From Novosphingobium sp. MW5 (lineage in GTDB: Bacteria; Pseudomonadota; Alphaproteobacteria; Sphingomonadales; Sphingomonadaceae), in assembly GCA_025938935.1 (NCBI GenBank), contig JAPCWB010000001.1:1612001-1676000 (forward strand): 64,000 nucleotides of DNA, read 5' to 3'. Below, piece after piece: positions 54,520 to 62,652 of the stretch (the stretch's first letter is position 1; each line of letters begins with the position of its first letter). The translations under genes and the position numbers were made by a program. The notes under the pieces were generated by a model, which made no database searches, was not told the origin of the DNA, and saw nothing but the letters and a program-made list of their open reading frames with translations.

Positions 54520-55455
54520 ATGCGCGCTTTCGTTTTTCCGGGTCAGGGTAGCCAGAAGGTTGGCATGGGCGTCGAACTCGCCGAAGCCAGCGCCGCCGCG
54601 CGCGAGGTGTTCGAGGAAGTCGATGAGGCGCTCGGTCAGAAGCTCTCCGCGATTATGCGCGAAGGGCCGGAAGACGCGCTGACCCTGACCGAAAATGCCC
54701 AGCCCGCGATCATGGCAAATGCCATCGCGGTGCTGCGCGTGCTGGAAAAGGAAGGCGGTATCAGCCTCGCCGACAAGGCGGACTTCGTCGCCGGCCACAG
54801 CCTCGGCGAATATACCGCGCTGTGTGCTGCGGGGGCCTTCAGCCTTGCCGATACCGCGCGCCTGCTGAAGCTGCGCGGACAGGCGATGCAGGCGGCCGTC
54901 CCGGTCGGCGTGGGTGCCATGGCCGCACTGCTCGGCGCTGACATCGACAAGGCCTCGCGGCTCGCCGAAGCTGCTGCTGCGGGTCAGGTATGCACCGTCG
55001 CCAACGATAACGATCCCACGCAGGTCGTCATCTCCGGTCACCGCGAGGCGATCGAGCGCGCGATTGCCATGGTCAAGGATTTCGAGATCAAACGCGGCCT
55101 GCTGCTGCCGGTCTCGGCCCCTTTCCACTGCCCGTTGATGCAGCCCGCTGCCGATGCCATGGCCGAAGCACTCGCCAAGACCGCACCTGGCGCGCTGCGC
55201 GTGCCGTTGTTCGCCAATGTCACCGCCGCCGTGGTCAGCGACTCCGCCGAGGTGCAGCGCCTGCTGGTGGAGCAGGTCACCGGCCGCGTCCGGTGGCGCG
55301 AAAGCGCGATCGCGATGAAGGATGCCGGCGTTGAACAGTTCGTCGAACTCGGCGGCAAGGTGCTCGGCCCGATGATCTCGCGCTCGGTTGCGGACGTTTC
55401 GATCACCAGCGTGATCGGCATGGCCGATATCGAGGCGCTGGCGGCTGAAATCTAG
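54520..55455 (+). CDS. fabD: Malonyl-CoA:ACP transacylase
   Basis: FabD loads malonate on ACP for fatty-acid synthesis. The oxyanion FPGQGSQ is at residues 6-12, the catalytic Ser94 in AGHSLGEYTA and catalytic His in VSAPFHCPLM. The 311-residue length is normal. fabG lies 0.7 kb downstream with one unknown gene between. Confidence 0.97.
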   Translation: MRAFVFPGQGSQKVGMGVELAEASAAAREVFEEVDEALGQKLSAIMREGPEDALTLTENAQPAIMANAIAVLRVLEKEGGISLADKADFVAGHSLGEYTALCAAGAFSLADTARLLKLRGQAMQAAVPVGVGAMAALLGADIDKASRLAEAAAAGQVCTVANDNDPTQVVISGHREAIERAIAMVKDFEIKRGLLLPVSAPFHCPLMQPAADAMAEALAKTAPGALRVPLFANVTAAVVSDSAEVQRLLVEQVTGRVRWRESAIAMKDAGVEQFVELGGKVLGPMISRSVADVSITSVIGMADIEALAAEI

Positions 55456-55573
55456 GTTGGCGGAATGCTGCCACGGCGTGTTGGTGGATTGAATGCACTG
55501 GCCGCTGGCAGGTCCCACGGCTAACGGCTAACACGATGGCATTGCTGCACTGTCGGAAAGAAGGGGTATTCAA

Positions 55574-56134
55574 ATGATCAGGACACTGGCCCGCGCGGGC
55601 GCAATCGCCGCACTGCTTTCCCCATTTCCGGCTGCGGCCGCAGCGAAGATCGAATGCGTGCGCTCCGGCTACAGCGCGGCCGACAATGCGCTGTTCGATG
55701 CCTTTGTCGCCAAGGGTTTTGACAAAGGTGACACCAAAGCGATCATTGCGCCGATCGCCGCGCGGGCTCAGGCCTGTGCAGCGGAAAACAACTGGCCATC
55801 AGGGGCGATCGTACAGGCGCTGTTCTATCAGATGGCGTCGCTGGCAGAGCGTTCCGTGATCGTCGCGCCACAGCTTTCGAGCGCCGATATGGCGAAATTC
55901 GAAGCTTTTTACACAAAGAACCACGTTCGCCTGCGTGAGTTGCTCGGCCCGATGATCGAAGCCCAGATGACCGGGGAGCAGCGGACGATGCCCAAGGCCA
56001 ACGAAATCGAACTCGGCCTTTTGATCATCGGCGGGGGCCTGCCAGCCGATGAGAAGTCGGCCACCTTTGTCGGCAAGGTCATCGGCACCCGCCTGATGGC
56101 GGAGATCAGCGCCGAGAAGTTTTCACAGCTCTAG
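55574..56134 (+). CDS. Hypothetical secreted protein between fabD and fabG
   Basis: The 186-residue product has a signal peptide (MIRTLARAGAIAALLSPFPAAA) and is largely helical with two cysteines (IECVRSG, AQACAAE). No family is recognised. It lies 118 bases after fabD and 12 bases before fabG, so it is probably co-transcribed with the fatty-acid genes. A secreted protein has no obvious role in that pathway. Confidence 0.75.
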   Translation: MIRTLARAGAIAALLSPFPAAAAAKIECVRSGYSAADNALFDAFVAKGFDKGDTKAIIAPIAARAQACAAENNWPSGAIVQALFYQMASLAERSVIVAPQLSSADMAKFEAFYTKNHVRLRELLGPMIEAQMTGEQRTMPKANEIELGLLIIGGGLPADEKSATFVGKVIGTRLMAEISAEKFSQL

Positions 56135-56146
56135 GAATTCCAGCAC

Positions 56147-56896
56147 ATGTTCGATCTTTCAGGCATGACCGCCCTCGTCACCGGTTCGGCCGGTGGCATT
56201 GGCTCCGCGATCAGTCACGCTCTCGCCAAGCAGGGGGCCCGTCTCGCGCTTTCGGGCACCAATCCGGCCAAGCTGCGCGCGTTCCGCGAAGAGCTGAACG
56301 ACACGTACGGCCACGATCATGTCGAGATTACCTGCGACCTGTCGAACACCGAGCAGGTGGAGCACCTCGTCCCCGCCGCCGTCGACACGCTCGGCAAGAT
56401 CGATATTCTGGTCAACAACGCCGGCATCACGCGCGACAACCTCGCCATGCGGATGAAGGACGAGGAGTGGGAGCAGGTCATCAAGGTCAACCTTGAAGCC
56501 GCGTTCCGCCTGATGCGCGCTGCTGCCAAGCCGATGATGAAGGCGCGCTTTGGCCGCATCATCACGATCACCAGCGTGGTCGGCGCCACCGGCAATCCGG
56601 GTCAGGTCAACTATGCCGCCGCCAAGGCGGGCCTTGTTGGCATGTCGAAGTCGCTGGGGCAGGAACTCGCCAGCCGCGGCGTGACCGTGAACTGCGTCGC
56701 CCCCGGCTTCATCCGCACGGCGATGACCGACGTTCTTCCCGATGGCCAGAAGGAAGCGCTCAACAGCCGCATCCCGATGGGCCGCATGGGCGAGGGCGAG
56801 GATATCGGCGCGGCCGTCGCCTATCTCGCCAGCAAGGAGGCGGGCTATATCACCGGCCAGACGCTGCACGTGAACGGCGGCATGGCGATGCTGTGA
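56147..56896 (+). CDS. fabG: 3-oxoacyl-[ACP] reductase
   Basis: FabG reduces the beta-keto group in fatty-acid elongation (NADPH, SDR family). The nucleotide loop TGSAGGIGS is at residues 12-20, NNAGITRDNL follows, and the catalytic Ser and Tyr-Lys are in TSVVGATGNPGQVNYAAAK. The C-terminus GQTLHVNGGMAM is family-standard. 249 residues. Confidence 0.97.
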   Translation: MFDLSGMTALVTGSAGGIGSAISHALAKQGARLALSGTNPAKLRAFREELNDTYGHDHVEITCDLSNTEQVEHLVPAAVDTLGKIDILVNNAGITRDNLAMRMKDEEWEQVIKVNLEAAFRLMRAAAKPMMKARFGRIITITSVVGATGNPGQVNYAAAKAGLVGMSKSLGQELASRGVTVNCVAPGFIRTAMTDVLPDGQKEALNSRIPMGRMGEGEDIGAAVAYLASKEAGYITGQTLHVNGGMAML

Positions 56897-56901
56897 TGTG
56901 T

Positions 56902-56988
56902 TGTCCCGGGCTTGACCCTGGACCGTTGGCCCGTAAGCGCAATCTCGAACCCTGAGGCCAGCGATCCCGGCTTTCGCCGGGATGACGG
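56902..56988. repeat. Interspersed two-arm palindromic repeat, copy 2
   Basis: The left arm starts TGTCCCGGGCTTGACCCTGG and the right arm ends GCCGGGATGACGG. GGCC/GGCC core arms with CCAGCGATCCCGG match the copy near 50.5 kb. It occupies the region directly after fabG and before dnaN. Confidence 0.8.
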
Positions 56989-57171
56989 AGGTTCTGGTAA
57001 CTACCCCGGAATTATCCCCAGTTTCGCCGCCCGGGCAGGCCTTTGCGCTTGCCCGCGACGGACCCCGCGTTAAGGAAGAAAGTCCGAAAATTTCCGGCAG
57101 GCAGCCGATTCTTGCCGGCTGCCTGACAATCAAGGTCTTTGCGCCGCGGCGCGCTGGGGAATGGGACGACG

Positions 57172-58290
57172 ATGAAAGCCACTATCGAACGCGCGACGCT
57201 GCTCAAGTGCCTGTCGCACGTCCAGTCCGTTGTCGAACGGCGCAATACGATCCCGATCCTGTCGAACGTTCTGATCGAAGCTTCGGGCGCCGGCGCGGTG
57301 AAGGTCATGGCGACCGACCTCGACATCCAGGTGGTGGAAACGATGGGCGCGGTCTCCGTAGAGGTGCCCGGGGCAATAACCGTATCGGCGCACCTGTTGT
57401 TCGACATTGCCCGCAAGCTGCCCGATGGCAGCCAAGTCAGCCTCGAAGTCAGCGACAACCGCATGACGGTGAAGGCCGGCCGCAGCCGCTTCAGCCTGCC
57501 CACCCTGCCGCGCGATGACTTCCCCGTGATCGTCGAGGGCGACCTGCCGACCAGCTTCGAACTGCCCGCCGCGACGCTGGCCGAACTCATCGACCGCACG
57601 CGCTTTGCCATCAGCACCGAGGAAACGCGGTACTACCTCAACGGCATCTTCCTCCACGTCACCGACGACGAGCTTAAGGCTGCTGCCACCGATGGCCACC
57701 GCCTCGCGCGCTATACGCTGAAGCGTCCCGACGGCGCGGATGGCATGCCCGACGTGATCGTGCCGCGTAAGTGTGTTGGCGAACTGCGCAAGCTGCTTGA
57801 GGAATCGCTCGACACCAACGTGCTGATCGATCTTTCCGCCAGCAAGGTGCGCTTCACCCTCGGCGGTGAAAACGGCGTCGTGCTGACCTCCAAGCTGATC
57901 GACGGCACCTTCCCCGATTACAGCCGGGTGATCCCGACCGGGAATGACAAGCTGCTGCGGCTCGATCCGCGCTCGTTCTACGAAGGCGTGGACCGCGTGG
58001 CGACCATCGCCACCGAAAAGACCCGCGCGGTGAAGATCAGCCTAGATCATGACCGCGTGACGCTCTCGGTGACCTCGCCCGACAACGGCACCGCGGCCGA
58101 AGAACTGCCTGCGGATTACAAGGCCGATGGCATCGAGATCGGCTTCAACGCCAACTACCTCAAGGACATCCTCGCCCAGATCGACGGCGACAACGTCGAA
58201 CTGCACCTGGCCGATGCGGGGGCACCGACCCTGATCCGCAAGGATGACAATTCGGCCTCGCTCTATGTGCTGATGCCGATGCGGGTGTGA
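57172..58290 (+). CDS. dnaN: DNA polymerase III beta sliding clamp
   Basis: DnaN is the ring-shaped processivity factor of replication. The 372-residue product starts MKATIERATLLKCL and has SVVERRNTIPILSNV, TDGHRLARY and VLMPMRV at the C-terminus, all clamp hallmarks. The ATG at 57172 is chosen over the upstream open frame. It is not next to dnaA or oriC in this window, which is usual for Alphaproteobacteria. Confidence 0.97.
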   Translation: MKATIERATLLKCLSHVQSVVERRNTIPILSNVLIEASGAGAVKVMATDLDIQVVETMGAVSVEVPGAITVSAHLLFDIARKLPDGSQVSLEVSDNRMTVKAGRSRFSLPTLPRDDFPVIVEGDLPTSFELPAATLAELIDRTRFAISTEETRYYLNGIFLHVTDDELKAAATDGHRLARYTLKRPDGADGMPDVIVPRKCVGELRKLLEESLDTNVLIDLSASKVRFTLGGENGVVLTSKLIDGTFPDYSRVIPTGNDKLLRLDPRSFYEGVDRVATIATEKTRAVKISLDHDRVTLSVTSPDNGTAAEELPADYKADGIEIGFNANYLKDILAQIDGDNVELHLADAGAPTLIRKDDNSASLYVLMPMRV

Positions 58291-58305
58291 TCATAAATTG
58301 ATCAA

Positions 58306-58342
58306 GCAAAAGCGGCGCGGTCAGTTTGGCCGCGCCGTTTGC
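58306..58342. terminator. Hairpin between convergent dnaN and fprA
   Basis: CGGCGCGG (58313-58320) pairs with CCGCGCCG (58330-58337), with outer GCAAA and TTTGC arms continuing past a two-base bulge. It lies between two convergent stop codons and can serve either strand as a terminator, although neither T-run is long. Confidence 0.6.
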
Positions 58343-58345
58343 GTT

Positions 58346-59668
58346 TCAGCTCTTGCCCGCCGCCTCGATCATCCGGTCGACGTGGACGAACTTCTCCCTC
58401 GGCGCATCCTCTCGCGCATTGGCTTTTTCGGCTTCGTCGATGTTCTGCCAGTCGCGGAAGCGGACGACCTTCAGGCCGCGGTCCTCGGCCAGCTTGTCGA
58501 AAGCGGCGCGGCCGGGTTTGCCGCCCTTTGTAGCGCCGGATTCGAGATCCTCGACAATGCGCTCCACGATCGAGAAGCCGTCGGGCCGGTTGGTGCCGAT
58601 CGTGCCCGAAGGCCCACGCCGCGCCCAGCCGACGCAGTAGAGCCCTGGCAGGATGCGGCCATCGACGTTGGCGAAGCGGCCGGCGCTCTCCTCGAAGGGC
58701 ACGCCGGGGATCGGTGATGTCTGGTAGCCGATGCAGGCCACGACGAGGCTGGCGGGCACGACATAGGTCTCACCCGTGCCGACCGCGCGGCCGCCGTCGA
58801 GTTTCGTGCGTTCGACCTCGACACCGGTCACCTTGCCGCCATCGCCCAGGATGCGTTTTGGCGCGGCGAAAAAGTCGAACTCGATCTCGATGTCCTTGTC
58901 GGCGCGGTGGCTCTCAGGGATAGCGGCGAAGGAACGCAGGTGGGTGACCGACTTGCGCTGGCCGGGCTCGAGCAGGGCATCCTCGCCCTCGTCGGGCAGG
59001 TCGGCGGCATCGACGCGCGGACAGGCGCGTTCGAGGTGTGCCAGCTCGCCCAGTTCCTTGGTCGTCATGGCGATCTGATGCGGACCACGGCGGCCCAGGA
59101 TCGTGATGTGCTCGATCTTCGATTGCTGAAGGATATCAAGCGCATGGGCGACAATGTCGCTGCCCGCGAACTCGCCCCGCGTCTTGGCGAGGATGCGCGC
59201 CACATCAAGCGCGACATTGCCGTTGCCGATGACTACGGCGTGGCTGCCCGATACGTCGGGATCGAGCGCAGCAAACTGGGGATGGCCGTTGTACCAGCCG
59301 ACGAAAGCCGCGCTGCCGTGGACGCCGGACAGGTCTTCGCCCTCCAGTCCCAGCTTCTTGTCATGGGGAGCGCCGGTGGCGAGGACGACGGCGTCGTACA
59401 TGGCCTCAAGTTCGGCAATGGTCACGTCCTCGCCCACCGTGACATTGCCGATGAAGCGGACATTTTCGGACAGGGCGACCGCCTCGTAACGTTTCGATAC
59501 CCCCTTGATCGATTGGTGATCGGGGGCAACGCCGGTACGGATCAGGCCGAAGGGGACGGGCAGGCGGTCGAAAATATCGACGAGAACGTCCTCTCCCCAC
59601 TGCTTCTGTGCGGCCTCTGCGGTGTAATATCCTGCCGGTCCGGAACCGATGATCGCTATCTGCCGCAC
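58346..59668 (-). CDS. fpr: FprA-type ferredoxin-NADP reductase
   Basis: The 440-residue product has two dinucleotide-binding sites: FAD (IGSGPAGYYTAEAA, residues 8-21) and NADPH (VIGNGNVALDVARIL). FGLIRTGVAPDHQSIKGV and GWARRGPSGTIGTNR are typical of adrenodoxin-reductase/FprA proteins. It would reduce ferredoxins for P450 or Fe-S pathways. The neighbours give no pathway hint. Confidence 0.9.
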   Translation of the reverse strand: MRQIAIIGSGPAGYYTAEAAQKQWGEDVLVDIFDRLPVPFGLIRTGVAPDHQSIKGVSKRYEAVALSENVRFIGNVTVGEDVTIAELEAMYDAVVLATGAPHDKKLGLEGEDLSGVHGSAAFVGWYNGHPQFAALDPDVSGSHAVVIGNGNVALDVARILAKTRGEFAGSDIVAHALDILQQSKIEHITILGRRGPHQIAMTTKELGELAHLERACPRVDAADLPDEGEDALLEPGQRKSVTHLRSFAAIPESHRADKDIEIEFDFFAAPKRILGDGGKVTGVEVERTKLDGGRAVGTGETYVVPASLVVACIGYQTSPIPGVPFEESAGRFANVDGRILPGLYCVGWARRGPSGTIGTNRPDGFSIVERIVEDLESGATKGGKPGRAAFDKLAEDRGLKVVRFRDWQNIDEAEKANAREDAPREKFVHVDRMIEAAGKS

Positions 59669-59845
59669 GCCTCACCCCAGTCCATGTTTTCGTAAACGCA
59701 GTGCAATCGGAATCGCGCCGCGGTGCAAGCGGATTCTGCGCTTTTCCACCGGGCAGCGCCGAAGCGGAGGGGGCAACATGTAAATTAGTGGCATTTTCTC
59801 TGGGTAATTAACCGTTCTTCAAGCGCAATTTGGCACTTGGATGTC

Positions 59846-62537
59846 ATGAGCAATGGTACGGTTCAGCGGGATAAAAACGCGCAGGATGGCGCGCGTCCGC
59901 TGACGGCTGCGCCAAACGTGCCAGCTCCCGCCGTTAACTCTGGTTCCTCGCGCCGCTCGGCGAGCACCGCAAAGGTGCGTGGCAAGCGTTTCGTCCAGCA
60001 CTACGCGATGCCGCCGGAATGGTGGCATATGGGCCCGATCATGGCGATCGTCATGCTGGGGAACGGGCTCACTTCATGGTCGCTGCCATCGCTGGGTCAG
60101 GCGGGGATCTGCGCTGCCGCGATGGGCCTCGCCCTGCTTGGACGGCGGGCTACCGCTTTCGAACAGGACCGCGAGCTTGGCCAGCAATCGACCCTGATGC
60201 TGGTCGCCGCCATGGTCGGACTGCCCATGGCGCTGTTTGGCATCGGCATGGGTTTGTGGTTCGAGAATGACGGTACGCTGGGCGTCGAGGTTGCCAGCCT
60301 TGTCCTTGCGGACATGATCAGCGCAATCAAGACGAGCGGCCGATTACGCGCCATGTTGGCGGCCAAGATCGGCCTGTGGGTCGGCTTCCTCGCCACCTCG
60401 TTCAATCCCATTGCCATGATGGCCATCATCGTCGGGGCCCTGATGGGCATCCATGCCTCGCGCCAGCAGCAGCGTGAGGACCAGCGCGCGCAGAAGGTGC
60501 AGGAAGAAGTTGAACGTGCCCAGCAGCGCGCCGAGCTTATCCTGGGCGACTTCGAGCGCACCGGCCAGGGCTGGTTCTGGGAAACCGACAGGCGCGGCTC
60601 GATCACCTATGTCTCGCCCACCATTGGCGAGATCGTCGGGCGTGAGGGACGCCGCCTGATCGGCCGGCCCTTTACCGAACTTTTCATCCTCGACGATCAT
60701 TCGAAGGAAGGCGAGCGCACGCTGGCTTTCCATCTTTCGACCCGTTCATCGTTCCGAGGAACTGGCCGTACGCGCGGCGACCAAGCATCAGGACGAACGC
60801 TGGTGGTCGATCAACGGCCTGCCGATCTATGACGACTACAACAATTTCCAGGGTTTCCGCGGCTCGGGCAGCGACCTGACCGAGCGCCGCCGTTCGGAAG
60901 AAAAGGTCACCCGCCTCGCGCATTACGATTCGCTCACCGGGCTCGCCAACCGCCTGCAGATGTCGCAGATGCTGGAGAAGATCCTGACTGCTCGTCAGGA
61001 AGCGCAGCGCGCCTGTTCGATCTTCCTGCTCGATCTCGACCGGTTCAAGCAGGTCAACGATACCCTGGGCCATCCGGCGGGCGATGCCCTGCTGACCCAG
61101 GTATCGCAGCGCCTTGAGCGCGTTGTGGGCCGCGCGGGCCGCGTCGGGCGGCTCGGTGGCGACGAGTTCAAGGTCATCATCCCCGGCCGCACTGCCAATG
61201 CTGAACTGGCCGAACTGGCCAAGCGCATTATCGAAGCCCTTTCACAGCCCTACCTGATCGAAGGCCACCGAGTGATGATCGGGGCTTCGATCGGCATCGC
61301 GATGGCACCGGAAAACGGCGTTACGTCCGAAGCACTGATCCGCAACGCCGACCTTGCGCTTTACGCGGCCAAGGATGGCGGGCGCGGACGCCATCACTTC
61401 TATGCGCCGGATCTCCACTCCGATGCCGAGGAGCGCCGCCAGCTCGAACAGGACCTGCGCGATGCGCTGACCAATGGCGGGCTCGAACTGCATTACCAGC
61501 CGGTTGTTTCGACCACGACCGAGAAGATCAGCGGGTTCGAGGCACTTCTGCGCTGGAACCACCCCACCCGCGGCCAGCTCAGCCCCACAAAATTCATTCC
61601 GATTGCAGAGGATGCCGGCCTGATCGTCCAGATCGGCGAATGGGCCCTGCGCACTGCCTGCCACGACATGGCCAAGTGGCCGGACGGCGTGCGAGTGGCG
61701 GTGAACGTCTCGCCCCTGCAATTCGCCAACCCGACACTGCCGGCCGTGGTCACGAATGTCATCGCCGCCGCACAGATAGATCCTGCGCGGCTTGAACTGG
61801 AAATCACCGAAAGCGTCTTCCTCAATGACAGCGACGGCACAGATGCCATGTTCTCGGCGCTCAAGCGGATCGGCGTACGCTTGGCGCTCGACGATTTCGG
61901 CACCGGCTATTCCTCGCTCGGCTATCTGAAGAAGGCGCCGTTCGACAAGATCAAGATCGACCAGTCCTTCGTGCGCGGCGCGACAATCCATGGCAGCCGC
62001 AACGGTGCGATCATTTCCTCGATCGTCAGCCTGGCCGAAGCGCTCGACATGGAAACCACGGCAGAAGGGGTTGAGACGCTCGATGAGCTGGACCTCGTGC
62101 GCATGCTCGGGTGCAGCCATGTTCAGGGCTATGTCTATGCCAAGCCACTGACCCGCGATGAGGCCGAGGCGCTGCTCGCCCGCGGCCTCGGGGTGAGCGC
62201 CGATGGACCGCGCTCCGCCCGCTTCCCGCGCCAGACCATGCTGCGCCGTGTCATTCTGCAGCACGGGTCGCAGCGCTATGACGCGACGATCCGGAACATC
62301 TCGCGCTCGGGCGCGCTGGTTTCGGGCCTGTGGAATGTGCCTTCGGGCACCGTGTTTACGTTGGAACTGGGTGAAGGCCAGGTGCTTACGGTTACCTCGC
62401 GCTGGTGCAAGGAAGATCGCATGGGCATCGAATTTGCCAAGCCGCTCGACGTCGATGAAAACGGCCGTGTGATCATCATGCCAGAGCCTGTGAAACGTCC
62501 GCTGCTCGATCGGTCGAAGCTGCTTAAAACAGGCTGA
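59846..62537 (+). pseudogene. PAS-GGDEF-EAL-PilZ membrane protein, frameshifted by one base
   Basis: Removing one C at 60754-60755 restores SSFEELAVR and gives 896 residues. The order is four or more membrane helices (about 60-200), a short coiled coil, PAS (about 241-345), GGDEF (motif LGGDEFKV near 436), EAL (FEALLRW near 563, with DDFGTGYSSLGYL intact), and a C-terminal PilZ-like domain (about 795-880, RNISRSGALV). GGDEF and EAL make and break c-di-GMP. I do not see the usual RxxD inhibition site before GGDEF. PilZ at the C-terminus could sense the product. The break is most likely a sequence error. Confidence 0.87.
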
Positions 62538-62652
62538 GTCGAGCCAAATACTGCGGGCAAACCCCTAATCCTTTGCCCTTGGTTAACCAATCGAAGTTAC
62601 AAGTGCGGCCTGGCCGGTTCCGTGTTTCACGGGTCCGCCAAAAGAGGCAGGA

